Positions 9,619-18,329 of a DNA stretch of 64,000 nt are shown here, piece by piece (position 1 is the stretch's first letter; each line of letters begins with the position of its first letter). This DNA is from Acidobacteriota bacterium. Its GTDB lineage: Bacteria; Acidobacteriota; Terriglobia; Acidiferrales; UBA7541. The translations under genes and the position numbers were made by a program. Under the pieces are notes generated by a model. That model did no database searches. It saw only the letters and a program-made list of their open reading frames with translations, and was not told the origin of the DNA. The stretch spans positions 1 through 64,000 of the forward strand of contig QHYH01000115.1 of assembly GCA_003223215.1 (NCBI GenBank). Reading direction: 5' to 3'.

Positions 9619-10563
9619 ATGCGTCGTCGCGAATTCATGGGAGCTTGTGCTGGCGCAGCTTTGACCGCGGCGGCTCGACGTTCTCCGGTTGCGGCGCTTC
9701 CGGTTCCCGCGCCTGCCGAACCCGACCGCGTGCCTTTTTCCCTCACCGTGATGCTCTGGACCGTGTTCCGCGATCTCCCTTTTCCCCAGCGCCTCGAAAA
9801 AGTGGCCGAGGCGGGCTACCATGCCGTCGAACTCGTCGGTGAATTCAGCGATTGGAAGCCGCAGGATTTTGCCGATGCGCGCCGCAAGAAACGCGAACTC
9901 GGAATGGTGTTCGACGGCACCTGCGGTGTCTGGCTGCCCCTCGCCGACGCTCGGACGCGCGACGCCTTTCTCAAGGCGCTTCGCGATTTCGTCCCTACGA
10001 TCCGCGAGCTCGAATGCACACGCCTCATCATGCAAACGGGCAATAAGATCACCGGCCTGTCCTCGGAGGAAATGCACGCCAACTGCATCGAGACGCTCAA
10101 GCGTGGCGGCGACATCGCTGCCGAAAACAATATCGAACTGCTCATCGAGAACATCGACCCGGCAGAGAATCCCCAATACTTTCTCACCAGCTCCGCGGAA
10201 GGCTTTGAGATTGGCCGCTCCGTGGGCAATGCCCATGTCAAGTTCCTCTACGATCTCTTCCACGAACAGATCGCCGAAGGCAACCTCATCGAAAAGCTAG
10301 AGAAAAACATTGATCTTGTCGGCATTGTCCACGTCGCCGACGTTCCCGGCCGCCATCATCCCGGCACCGGCGAAATCAACTACTCGAACATTTTCCGCAA
10401 GCTCGCCGAGCTGCGCTATTCCCGCTACGTCGCCATGGAGTTTGACCCCCTCGGCGATGCGGTGAAGGGATTGCGCGACGCTCGCGAACTGGCCATTTCG
10501 AGCGCGCGCTCCGCGCGGGCGGCTCGCTCGTTTGCATCGGGGAGGAAGTATGAATCGGCGTGA
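9619..10563 (+). CDS. Hydroxypyruvate-isomerase-like TIM barrel, Tat-exported
   Basis: Second xylose-isomerase-like TIM-barrel protein. ATG 9619 lies 1 base after the preceding stop, with GGGAG at 9607-9611 as ribosome-binding site. The N-terminus has a Tat signal (RRREFMGACAGAALTAA). Barrel metal ligands are recognisable in LLIENIDP, FLYDLFHEQ, HVADVPGRHHPGTGEINY and VAMEFDP; the HPGTGEINY segment is typical of hydroxypyruvate isomerase/OtnI-type proteins. It overlaps the next gene by 14 bases. With its neighbours it suggests isomerisation of an oxidised sugar outside the cytoplasm, although the precise reaction is inferred. Confidence 0.88.
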   Translation: MRRREFMGACAGAALTAAARRSPVAALPVPAPAEPDRVPFSLTVMLWTVFRDLPFPQRLEKVAEAGYHAVELVGEFSDWKPQDFADARRKKRELGMVFDGTCGVWLPLADARTRDAFLKALRDFVPTIRELECTRLIMQTGNKITGLSSEEMHANCIETLKRGGDIAAENNIELLIENIDPAENPQYFLTSSAEGFEIGRSVGNAHVKFLYDLFHEQIAEGNLIEKLEKNIDLVGIVHVADVPGRHHPGTGEINYSNIFRKLAELRYSRYVAMEFDPLGDAVKGLRDARELAISSARSARAARSFASGRKYESA

Positions 10564-11152
10564 CGCACTTCGCCTGCTTACTGCGGGAGCCGTTATTCCG
10601 GCGCTGACTCCGGAGCTGTTGGCCTTCTATCGCCAGGCCCATCCGGACGGCTCGTACTCTCTCCGCACTTTGAGCCCCCCTCAAAACGACACGGTCGTCG
10701 CCATGATTGACCAGATCATTCCGGCAACGGCTACGCCCGGCGCCAAAGGGGCACGCGTCAACGAATTCATCGACGTCATCCTAGCCGAATGGGCCAAGGA
10801 CGACGAGCGTCGCAGTTTCCTCGATGGCCTCGCCGACGTGGATAAACAAAGCAACGCGCTTTTCGGCAGGGACTTTGCTTCCGCTTCTCCCGCGCAGCAG
10901 CTGGTTCTTTTACGCGCTATGGACGAAGCGTCCGCCCACGCCCGCTCCCTGCAAAAGGAGCCGCCGCCCTCCTGGGAACCCGAAGGCCGCGACAGGCAGA
11001 TGCAGGGCGATTTCTTTACGGTATTCAAAAACTTGACTCTTCACGGCTACTACACATCGGAAATCGGTTTTACGCAGGAATTGAAGCTCGAAATCATCCC
11101 CGGTGCGCAGCATGGCTGCGCGCCTCTTGGCCCCGGGACGGGAGATGCGTAG
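10550..11152 (+). CDS. Gluconate 2-dehydrogenase subunit 3 family protein (LacC-like)
   Basis: Small Tat-signal-bearing partner of GMC dehydrogenases. ATG 10550 follows GGAGGAAG (10541-10548) and overlaps the upstream gene by 14 bases. The product starts MNRRDALRLLTAGAV, a twin-arginine signal. It then shows the family pattern: LRTLSPPQNDTVVAMIDQIIPAT, EFIDVILAEW, and a C-terminal FFTVFKNLTLHGYYTSEIG. In known systems (gluconate 2-dehydrogenase, Caulobacter LacABC) this subunit carries the cofactor-binding flavoprotein through the Tat system by hitch-hiking. Here the GMC oxidoreductase gene follows after 9 bases. Confidence 0.9.
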   Translation: MNRRDALRLLTAGAVIPALTPELLAFYRQAHPDGSYSLRTLSPPQNDTVVAMIDQIIPATATPGAKGARVNEFIDVILAEWAKDDERRSFLDGLADVDKQSNALFGRDFASASPAQQLVLLRAMDEASAHARSLQKEPPPSWEPEGRDRQMQGDFFTVFKNLTLHGYYTSEIGFTQELKLEIIPGAQHGCAPLGPGTGDA

Positions 11153-11161
11153 GGGAAAGCC

Positions 11162-12847
11162 ATGCCGACTGCAATCTATGACGCGATCATTGTTGGCTCC
11201 GGAATCACCGGCGGCTGGGCCGCGAAAGAGCTCACCGAAAAAGGCCTCAACACGCTGGTTCTCGAGGCGGGGCGTACCATCGTTCCCGAACGCGATTACG
11301 TCGAGCACGTCCCGGTCTGGGAGCTCAGGCACCGCGACTGGGACGATCGTTTCGTTCGCGAGCGCACCCAGCCGATTCAACGCGAGTGCTATTATGCCTG
11401 CGACGAATACTCTCACCAGTTTTTCGTAAACGACCAGGAAAATCCCTACTCCTTCGATCCTGGAAAACATTTTTCCTGGATTCGCGGCCGCCAGGTCGGC
11501 GGCAAGTCCATCACCTGGGGACGGCAGAGCTACCGCTGGAGCGATCTCGATTTCGAAGCCAACTTGAAAGACGGGATCGCCGTCGACTGGCCAATCCGCT
11601 ACGCGGACATCGCTCCGTGGTACGACTATGTCGAAGAGTTTGCCGGCGTCAGCGGGCAGCCTGAAGGCTTGCGGCAACTCCCCGACGGGAAATTCCTTCC
11701 GCCCATGGAGTTGACCTGCGTCGAGCTGGATCTCAAGGACGCCCTCGCCAAACATTTCGACGACCGCATGCTGACCATCGGACGTTCTGCCGTTCTCACC
11801 CGCGTCCACAAAGGCCGCGCCGCTTGCCATTACTGCGGCGTCTGCCATCGCGGTTGCATTACCCAGTCCTATTTCAGCAGCCTGAATTCCACGCTCCCGG
11901 CCGCGCAAAAAACCGGCCGCCTCACCATCCGCCCCTACAGCGTGGTGCACAGCCTTAACTTCGACCCGAAAACGCGCCGCGTCAGCGGCGTGCGCGTCAT
12001 CGACGCGCAGTCCAAAGCGCCGCTTGAATTTAAGGCGCGCATCTTCTTCCTTTGCGCTTCGACGCTTGAGTCCACGCGCATCCTTCTCAATTCCACGTCT
12101 CCGGAATTCCCCAACGGCCTGGTGAACTCGAGCGGCGAACTCGGCCACAATCTTATGGATCACCACATGGGCAGCGGCGCCAGCGGCAGCATGCCCGGGC
12201 ACGAAGACAAGATGCCCTTTGGCAATCGCCCGAACGGCCTCTACATTCCGCGTTTCCGTAACGTGGACAAAAAGCACAAAGACTTTATCCGCGGCTATGG
12301 CTATCAGGGCGGCGGCAGCCGCGAAGGCTGGCGGCGCGGCCTCAACAAGGTAGGTCTTGGCGTGGATTTCAAACACTCTCTCAAAAGCCCCGGCAGGTGG
12401 AGCTTGGGCATGGGCGGTTTTGGCGAGTGCCTGCCGAATCACAACAATTACGTGGAAGTCGACAAGGAACAAACCGATGCCTGGGGCATTCCCACCCTTA
12501 AGATTCATTGCGCTTGGAGCGAGAACGAGCTGGCCATGTCCAAGGACATCGCCATCCAAGCCGGGGAAATGCTCGCGGCTGCTGGCGCCACGGACATCGA
12601 GATGTTCCAGAAAATTAGTCCGCCGGGCCTCGCCATCCACGAGATGGGCACGGCCCGCATGGGGCGCGACCCCAAAACCTCCGTGCTCAACGCGCACAAT
12701 CAGGCGCATGACGCCAAGAATCTGTTCCTGACCGATGGAGCGTGCATGGTTTCTTCTTCCTGCGTGAACCCGTCGCTGACGTACATGGCACTCACAGCGC
12801 GGGCCTGCGATTTTGCCGTGTCAGAAATGAAGAAGAACAATCTATAA
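11162..12847 (+). CDS. GMC-family FAD oxidoreductase, sugar dehydrogenase large subunit
   Basis: Flavoprotein of the glucose-methanol-choline family, 561 residues. The N-terminal ADP-binding fold reads IIVGSGITGGWAAKELTEKG. The C-terminus has the catalytic His region (AIHEMGTARMGRDP) and a second GMC signature (NLFLTDGACMVSSSCVNPSLT). There is no signal peptide, so export with the Tat-signalled small subunit just upstream is expected. A CxxCxxCxxxC motif (Cys222, 225, 228, 232) suggests an iron-sulfur cluster, functionally comparable to the cluster in FAD glucose and fructose dehydrogenases. The likely job is oxidation of a sugar or glycoside hydroxyl with electrons passed to the respiratory chain; the substrate is unknown. 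Confidence 0.92.
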   Translation: MPTAIYDAIIVGSGITGGWAAKELTEKGLNTLVLEAGRTIVPERDYVEHVPVWELRHRDWDDRFVRERTQPIQRECYYACDEYSHQFFVNDQENPYSFDPGKHFSWIRGRQVGGKSITWGRQSYRWSDLDFEANLKDGIAVDWPIRYADIAPWYDYVEEFAGVSGQPEGLRQLPDGKFLPPMELTCVELDLKDALAKHFDDRMLTIGRSAVLTRVHKGRAACHYCGVCHRGCITQSYFSSLNSTLPAAQKTGRLTIRPYSVVHSLNFDPKTRRVSGVRVIDAQSKAPLEFKARIFFLCASTLESTRILLNSTSPEFPNGLVNSSGELGHNLMDHHMGSGASGSMPGHEDKMPFGNRPNGLYIPRFRNVDKKHKDFIRGYGYQGGGSREGWRRGLNKVGLGVDFKHSLKSPGRWSLGMGGFGECLPNHNNYVEVDKEQTDAWGIPTLKIHCAWSENELAMSKDIAIQAGEMLAAAGATDIEMFQKISPPGLAIHEMGTARMGRDPKTSVLNAHNQAHDAKNLFLTDGACMVSSSCVNPSLTYMALTARACDFAVSEMKKNNL

Positions 12848-12993
12848 CCACGATTTCCTGACGTGTTCTGGTTGTCCCGAAGAAAGCAGAAGGCAAATTC
12901 CGAAACTCGGTTTAACATGGTCCCTGGCAATCCGGCGGTAAGAAGAGAAATTTTCCTGACTTGAAACTTTTACTGGAAACTGAGAACTCAAAC

Positions 12994-14697
12994 ATGGCTC
13001 AGGTAACCCGTTCTCCCAAACAGTACGATGTCTGCATCATTGGCTCCGGTGCCGGTGGAGGGGTCGCTGCAAAAGTCCTCACCGAGGGCGGCCTCAACTG
13101 CGCCATGCTCGAGGCTGGGCCCGACGTTCACCCGGAAAAAGATTTCAAGATGTTCATGTGGCCCTACGACTTGTCTCACCGCGGAGCAGGTGTTGGCGGC
13201 CATGCCTCGCAAGATTTCAGTGAATTTCTTGCGCCCAATGGCGCATGGCACATTCAAGGCGAGCCTTATACCTCCGCTCCCGGCAACGATTTTCAGTGGT
13301 TTCGCTCCCGCATCGTCGGCGGCCGAACCAATCATTGGGGGCGCATCGCTCTGCGCTTTGCTCCCATCGATTTCAAATCCAAGACACGCGACGGCCTCGG
13401 CGACGATTGGCCCATCAGCTACGACGACCTTTCTCCGTACTACGACAAGGTCGAGTCTTATATCGGCGTCTTCGGCACCAAAGAAAACGTTTCCAGCGCG
13501 CCCGACGGCGTTTTTCTTCCTCCACCTAAGCCTCGCTGCACGGAGCTGCTGGTCAAGAAGGCCTGCGACAAGCTCAACATCATCTGCATCCCCTCGCGTC
13601 TCGCCATCCTCACAAAATCGATCAACGGCCGCCTCCCTTGCCACTACTGCGGCCAGTGCGGCCGCGGCTGCGTGACCGGTTCCAACTTCAGCTCCAGCCA
13701 GGTTCTCATTCCTCCGGCGATGAAAACCGGAAAGCTGACGCTCATTACCGGCGCCATGGCCAGGGAAATCCTCGTGGACAAAGACGGCAAAGCCAACGCC
13801 GTCTCTTACATCGACAAGGCTACGCGCTCGGAGAAGCGCATCATCGCCCGCGCTATCGTCGTCGCCGCGAGCGCCTGCGAATCCGCGCGCCTGTTGCTGA
13901 ATTCCAAATCCACCGTGTTCCCTGCCGGTCTTGCCAACTCCTCCGGCGCGGTCGGCAAATACCTAACCGATTCTGTTGGCAGCAGCGGCCACGGCTACAT
14001 CCCGCAGCTCGAGAAAATGCCGCCGCACAATCATGACGGCACTGGCGGCATGCACATGTACATGCCGTGGTGGAAATTCGACCGCAAGAATGATTTTCCC
14101 CGCGGCTATCACATCGAATTTGGCGGGGGCCGCGACATGCCGGGCATCGGTATGTTCAACGGCATGAATCGAGAACAAGAGGGGTACGGTCTTACTCTAA
14201 AACAGCGGGCTCGCAAAGAGTACGGCTGCCACATCGGCTTCGCCGGTCGCGGTGAAATGATTCCGAACCCTGACACCTACTGTGAAATTGATCCCGAGGT
14301 TGTCGATGAATGGGGCATTCCCGTCCTGCGCTTCCACTTCAAATGGTCTGACTATGAATTGCTGCAGGCCAAGGACATGCAGGAGACTTTCAAGGCCATC
14401 GTCGAAACCATGGGGGGCGAGTATAAAACCCACACTTCCATCCGCGGGGATCTTCCCTTTGGAATCGAGCCCGGCGGAAAAATCATTCACGAAGTCGGCA
14501 CCGCGCGCATGGGTGCCGATCCCAAAACTTCCGTTCTCAACGGCTTTTGCCAGGCTCACGACGTAAAAAATCTTTTTGTCACCGACGGCGCTCCGCTCGT
14601 CACCAATCCTGACAAGAATCCCACGCTCACCATCATGGCGCTCTCCTGGCGCGCTTCGGAATACCTCCTCGACGAAGCCAGAAAGGGCAACATTTAA
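12994..14697 (+). CDS. GMC-family FAD oxidoreductase, second copy
   Basis: Paralogue of the preceding gene. I use ATG 12994 rather than TTG 12961, because the FAD-binding strand (YDVCIIGSGAGGGVAAKVL) then begins at the usual distance from the N-terminus. The catalytic His region (IIHEVGTARMGADP) and the end signature (NLFVTDGAPLVTNPDKNPTLTIMALSWR, given in part) are present. The CxxCxxCxxxC motif is conserved at Cys216, 219, 222 and 226. Sequence divergence from the first copy is large (different central regions), so this is an old duplication probably with a different substrate. Its small subunit lies downstream, opposite to the first pair. Confidence 0.92.
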   Translation: MAQVTRSPKQYDVCIIGSGAGGGVAAKVLTEGGLNCAMLEAGPDVHPEKDFKMFMWPYDLSHRGAGVGGHASQDFSEFLAPNGAWHIQGEPYTSAPGNDFQWFRSRIVGGRTNHWGRIALRFAPIDFKSKTRDGLGDDWPISYDDLSPYYDKVESYIGVFGTKENVSSAPDGVFLPPPKPRCTELLVKKACDKLNIICIPSRLAILTKSINGRLPCHYCGQCGRGCVTGSNFSSSQVLIPPAMKTGKLTLITGAMAREILVDKDGKANAVSYIDKATRSEKRIIARAIVVAASACESARLLLNSKSTVFPAGLANSSGAVGKYLTDSVGSSGHGYIPQLEKMPPHNHDGTGGMHMYMPWWKFDRKNDFPRGYHIEFGGGRDMPGIGMFNGMNREQEGYGLTLKQRARKEYGCHIGFAGRGEMIPNPDTYCEIDPEVVDEWGIPVLRFHFKWSDYELLQAKDMQETFKAIVETMGGEYKTHTSIRGDLPFGIEPGGKIIHEVGTARMGADPKTSVLNGFCQAHDVKNLFVTDGAPLVTNPDKNPTLTIMALSWRASEYLLDEARKGNI

Positions 14698-14698
14698 C

Positions 14699-15292
14699 AT
14701 GGCAAACCAATCCATCTCTCGTCGCGACATCCTGCGCACTCTTGCCGTCGGCGCTGCTGGCTCTGTCTTGCAGGTCATTCCCGCCAAAGCCGCCGCATAC
14801 GCCCATCAAATGGTTCACAAGGAAAAGGCCGCTTCGCCGACAGGGAACTACACTCCGAAATATTTTTCGGCCACGCAATACGCCACGCTCGTCGCTCTGT
14901 GCGACCTGATCATTCCAAAAGATGAAAAATCCGGCGGCGCCGTCGAAGCCGGCGCTCCCGAATTCATCGACCTCCTCACCAGCGAAAATGAAAAGTATCA
15001 GCTAAGGCTAGGCGGCGGCATCTTCTGGCTCGACGGCTACTCGACCGATCATTACGGCAAACGGTTTGTCGACTGCACCGCAGAGCAAAAGAAGGAAGTT
15101 CTCGACCTCATCGCTTTCCGCAAAAACGCCAAGCAGGATACCGCGCTCAGCCAGGGAGTTTCCTTCTTCTCCTTCCTGCGTAACATGACTTGCGACGGCT
15201 ACTACACCAGCAAAATCGGCATCGCCGACCTGGGCTACATCGGCAACACCTCGCTCCGCGAGTTTCCGGGTTGCCCTCCGCTTCCGGAATGA
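14699..15292 (+). CDS. Gluconate 2-dehydrogenase subunit 3 family protein, second copy
   Basis: Starts 1 base after the GMC stop codon (TAA-C-ATG), so it is translationally linked. The Tat signal is SRRDILRTLAVGAAG. Family features include YFSATQYATLVALCDLIIPKD, EFIDLLTS, a FFSFLRNMTCDGYYTSKIG segment and the terminal GYIGNTSLREFPGCPP, which ends this group of subunits. It should serve as the exported escort or maturation partner of the second GMC oxidoreductase. About 197 residues, normal for the family. Confidence 0.9.
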   Translation: MANQSISRRDILRTLAVGAAGSVLQVIPAKAAAYAHQMVHKEKAASPTGNYTPKYFSATQYATLVALCDLIIPKDEKSGGAVEAGAPEFIDLLTSENEKYQLRLGGGIFWLDGYSTDHYGKRFVDCTAEQKKEVLDLIAFRKNAKQDTALSQGVSFFSFLRNMTCDGYYTSKIGIADLGYIGNTSLREFPGCPPLPE

Positions 15293-15511
15293 CCTCCATT
15301 TATTCTCAAGGTCGATGAGCGCCTGAGTGGCGCCACGGGCTCCCGCCGGTTTCTCTGTTTGTGCAGCTGCAGGGCGCCCCGACAACGCCATGGCCAAGAT
15401 CTTTTTCACGTTCGAGCCCTCCGTGGCTGGATTCTCGGAGTTATTCTTCACTGCCGTCGAGCCATCGGTTGATGGGTTGATGGGCCTGGGGCCGTTGCGT
15501 CCGTTTCGGTC

Positions 15512-17119
15512 TTGTTGTTATCCTTACGCTCCTTGTCCGCGACGCCTCCGAATGACGACTCCTTGCCGCGGCCTTCTTTGTGGCCCTGGGGCTACGTCAT
15601 TGCCCTCGCCTACTTCACCCTGCATATGGCCACCGCCACGCGTTACGGCTACTTCCGCGACGCTCTGTATTACCTCGCTTGCGCCGACCATCTGGCCTTC
15701 GGCTACGTCGATCAACCGCCGCTGTTTCCGTTCATTGCCTGGATTGCGCGTCACACGCTCGGCACTTCTCTCCCGGCGCTGATTTGTTGGCCCGCCCTCG
15801 CCGGAGCCGCGCGCATCCTGTTGGTCGCCGCATTCGCGTGCGAACTTGGCGCGAAGCGCTATGGTGTTGCGCTCGCCGCCGCGCTCGCCGCCACTCCTGC
15901 GGTGTGGTGGGTCATCGACCACCAATTCGCCATGAACGCCTTCGAAGCCGTGCTTTGGACCGGCTGCGCCTACGCTGTCCTGCGCATGATCCAAACGCAG
16001 AACGCCAAGCTCTGGCTGGCTTTTGGTGCGATCTCGGGCCTTGGCGTCGAAAACAAATATTCCATTGCGATTTTTGCGTTCGCTTTGCTTCTGGGACTGC
16101 TTCTCACGCGCGAGCGCAAACTCTTATTCACACCGTGGCTTTTCGCGGGCGGCGCCGTGGCAGTTCTGATCTTCCTTCCCAACCTGATCTGGAATATCCA
16201 GCACCACTGGCCGTTTCTCGAGTTGATGCACAACATTCGTGTCACCGGAAAGGAAATCGCCTACCCGCCTGGTGCGTACATCGGCCAGCAAATCGTGATG
16301 ATGAATCCGTTTAGTCTTCCGTTTTGGCTCGGCGGTTTGCTCTTTTGTCTTTTCTCCCGCGCTGGGAAATCATTCCGCGCGTTCGGCTGGGCGTTTCTCA
16401 TCACCTTCGCTTTCTTTCTTATTTCCCACGGCAAGGACTACTACTCCGCTCCGGCTTATCCCATCTTGCTTGCCGCCGGCGCAGTCGCTGTCGAGCAGTT
16501 GCTGTTTCGCTCGAGTGAGCAGCAAGCCAGCGGACGGCAATCCAAGTGGCGTACGGCCCTCAAGCCGGTTTGTTTTGCGTGGCTCGCGATTGGCATAGCT
16601 CTTCCTCTCCCTCTTGTTCTTCCTCTGCTCTCGCTGGATGGTCTCGTGCGCTACGAATCGCATTCGCCGCTGCAGCCCAAGCCCACCGAGCGCAGCTTCG
16701 TTGGCACCGCGCTCCCACAGTATTACGCTGACGAAATGCCCTGGCAGGAGCAGGTCGCCGCCGTCGCTCGCGTCTATCATTCGCTTTCCCCGCAGGAACA
16801 GGAGGAAGCGGCCATTTTCTGTGACAACTACGGCCAGGCCGGCGCGATCGACTTTTTCGGTCCGCGTTACGGGCTGCCCCGAGCCATTAGCGGCCATCAA
16901 AATTATTTTTTCTGGGGACCGCGCAGCTACACCGGCGAGATTGTCATTCTTGTCGGCGAGCCCGAGTCGGGCGCGCGGAAGGAATTCTCTTCCGTCGAAG
17001 TCGGCGCAACTCTGGACATTCCTTACGCCTATTTCTATGAGACGCGCCCGATTCTGCTCTGTCGGGGCTTGAAGGGGAATTTGCAGGCGGTCTGGCCGCG
17101 CGTCAAAAACTGGCGTTAA
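15512..17119 (+). CDS. Glycosyltransferase family 39 (PMT/ArnT-like) membrane protein
   Basis: Polytopic membrane glycosyltransferase of the ArnT/PMT superfamily, which uses polyprenyl-phosphate sugars as donors. The first periplasmic loop has the expected acidic motif (GYFRDALYYLACADHLAFGYVDQPPL). About ten hydrophobic segments follow (for example FAIFAFALLLGLLL and a VLIFLPNLIWNIQ stretch). The C-terminal ~170 residues form a soluble domain. The start is uncertain: TTG 15512 is the earliest available and no strong ribosome-binding site is evident. It is not obviously linked to the upstream dehydrogenase operon (about 220 bases away). The acceptor, lipid or protein, is unknown. Confidence 0.85.
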   Translation: MLLSLRSLSATPPNDDSLPRPSLWPWGYVIALAYFTLHMATATRYGYFRDALYYLACADHLAFGYVDQPPLFPFIAWIARHTLGTSLPALICWPALAGAARILLVAAFACELGAKRYGVALAAALAATPAVWWVIDHQFAMNAFEAVLWTGCAYAVLRMIQTQNAKLWLAFGAISGLGVENKYSIAIFAFALLLGLLLTRERKLLFTPWLFAGGAVAVLIFLPNLIWNIQHHWPFLELMHNIRVTGKEIAYPPGAYIGQQIVMMNPFSLPFWLGGLLFCLFSRAGKSFRAFGWAFLITFAFFLISHGKDYYSAPAYPILLAAGAVAVEQLLFRSSEQQASGRQSKWRTALKPVCFAWLAIGIALPLPLVLPLLSLDGLVRYESHSPLQPKPTERSFVGTALPQYYADEMPWQEQVAAVARVYHSLSPQEQEEAAIFCDNYGQAGAIDFFGPRYGLPRAISGHQNYFFWGPRSYTGEIVILVGEPESGARKEFSSVEVGATLDIPYAYFYETRPILLCRGLKGNLQAVWPRVKNWR

Positions 17120-17365
17120 CCGCTTCTTGAGACGAAACTCCAAAATCAGCTACGGCAAAGAATTGCGTTTTTGCACAGCCGTGCACAGCTTTCCACAGCG
17201 AAACTTGCAGATTCCTCTTGCCAGGAAAACTCGCCAGGTTTACTCTCCCGCACAGATTGAGCCGGAGAGCTTCAAAAACTTTGCGGCCCAATGGAAGGGG
17301 GCGCAACCGCTGAAGAGCTGTTGCGCCTTCAATCTTTTTTGGCGCAGCGATTTTTTCTGTTCCAT

Positions 17366-18274
17366 TCACTTGTCGGTCTTCAACGCTCTATAAATCTCGT
17401 GCACGAATGCGTCCGGCGGAACTCGCCCGTGCCCCCACTGTGCATCAAACTCCGCCGTCGGATGCTCCCCGATCACCTGGTTCTCCGTGCGCCCGGCATC
17501 GATCGAATGGCGCACGCGGTCGCGAACAGTGACGATCATGTCGCAAAACGCTTTCAGGCCCGCGCCGGTCGTCACTTCGCCGCGCGCCGGCACCACGTGA
17601 AACCCGGGATCCGTCCATCCGCCGAGAGTTTTCAGCAGGCCATCGAGCGTCCCGCCTTGCGCGAAAGCGATCTCCGGATAGCCGTCGCCGGGAAACGCTT
17701 CGCCCCAGTACACCAGTTTGGCCAAGTGAAAATGCACCAGCGCGTCCGAATCGCTGTAACCGGGCTGTTGTTTCACGATGTGGACCGCCTCGCCATTGAG
17801 GTCGAAGCTCATCACTTCCGAGAACGAAACCCTCGGCCGGTCGACGCCCATCTTCACGAATTCCTCCGACGGCGGCTTGGGCGCACCCATGACGTGCCCG
17901 CCAATTCGTTCCAGGGTCTTTTCTTGCATGGCCACGAACGCGCCGCGCCGGCCCCATCCCGCATCACCTTCCGAGTGGGCCGGGTCTTCCGGAGCAATCA
18001 GCACGTAGCGGGCCGGAGACTTCGTGCGCTTTGCCAGTTCGCTGCTGATGCGCTCGGTGCTGTCCGCCGACGGCGTTCCGATGAGCAGCGCGCCATCCGG
18101 CCCAACCAAAGCCACCACATTGCCCGTTCTGGTGGCAAACACCAGAACGTTTGGCGTGACTTCCGTAAAGCCCGCCGCCTCTTGCCCCCTGCCCGTCGCA
18201 ACAAACACAAACCCGAGCGCAAACCCAACCTGCATCGCCGCGCAGAGCCGGCCGGCTCTTCGAAGACTTTTCAT
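17366..18274 (-). CDS. Metallo-beta-lactamase-fold protein lacking the metal ligands
   Basis: Secreted 302-residue protein; the first ~30 residues are a signal peptide ending near ATGRGQ. The order of strands follows the SoxH-like MBL fold (VTPNVLVFATRTGNVVALVGPDGALLIGT). The metal-binding HxHxDH segment is replaced by PEDPAHSEGD at residues 95-104. The later His positions are also lost: GYSDSD where GHTDGD-type sequence is expected, and PARGEV where PGHG is expected. The protein therefore probably does not bind zinc or hydrolyse substrates in the family manner. It lies 55 bases downstream of the propeller gene on the same strand. Confidence 0.72.
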   Translation of the reverse strand: MKSLRRAGRLCAAMQVGFALGFVFVATGRGQEAAGFTEVTPNVLVFATRTGNVVALVGPDGALLIGTPSADSTERISSELAKRTKSPARYVLIAPEDPAHSEGDAGWGRRGAFVAMQEKTLERIGGHVMGAPKPPSEEFVKMGVDRPRVSFSEVMSFDLNGEAVHIVKQQPGYSDSDALVHFHLAKLVYWGEAFPGDGYPEIAFAQGGTLDGLLKTLGGWTDPGFHVVPARGEVTTGAGLKAFCDMIVTVRDRVRHSIDAGRTENQVIGEHPTAEFDAQWGHGRVPPDAFVHEIYRALKTDK

Positions 18275-18329
18275 GGCGCTCCCCCGCTTGCTCCGTAATC
18301 CCCAAGGCCTGACCCCTGACCCTCTGACT

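Noticed and set aside
8343-9746. 467-codon minus-strand frame opposite the TIM-barrel genes
   Set aside because: Antisense to a supported enzyme with conserved metal ligands; no motif of its own.
10910-12709. 599-codon minus-strand frame opposite the first GMC gene
   Set aside because: Antisense to well supported flavoprotein sequence; no domain features.
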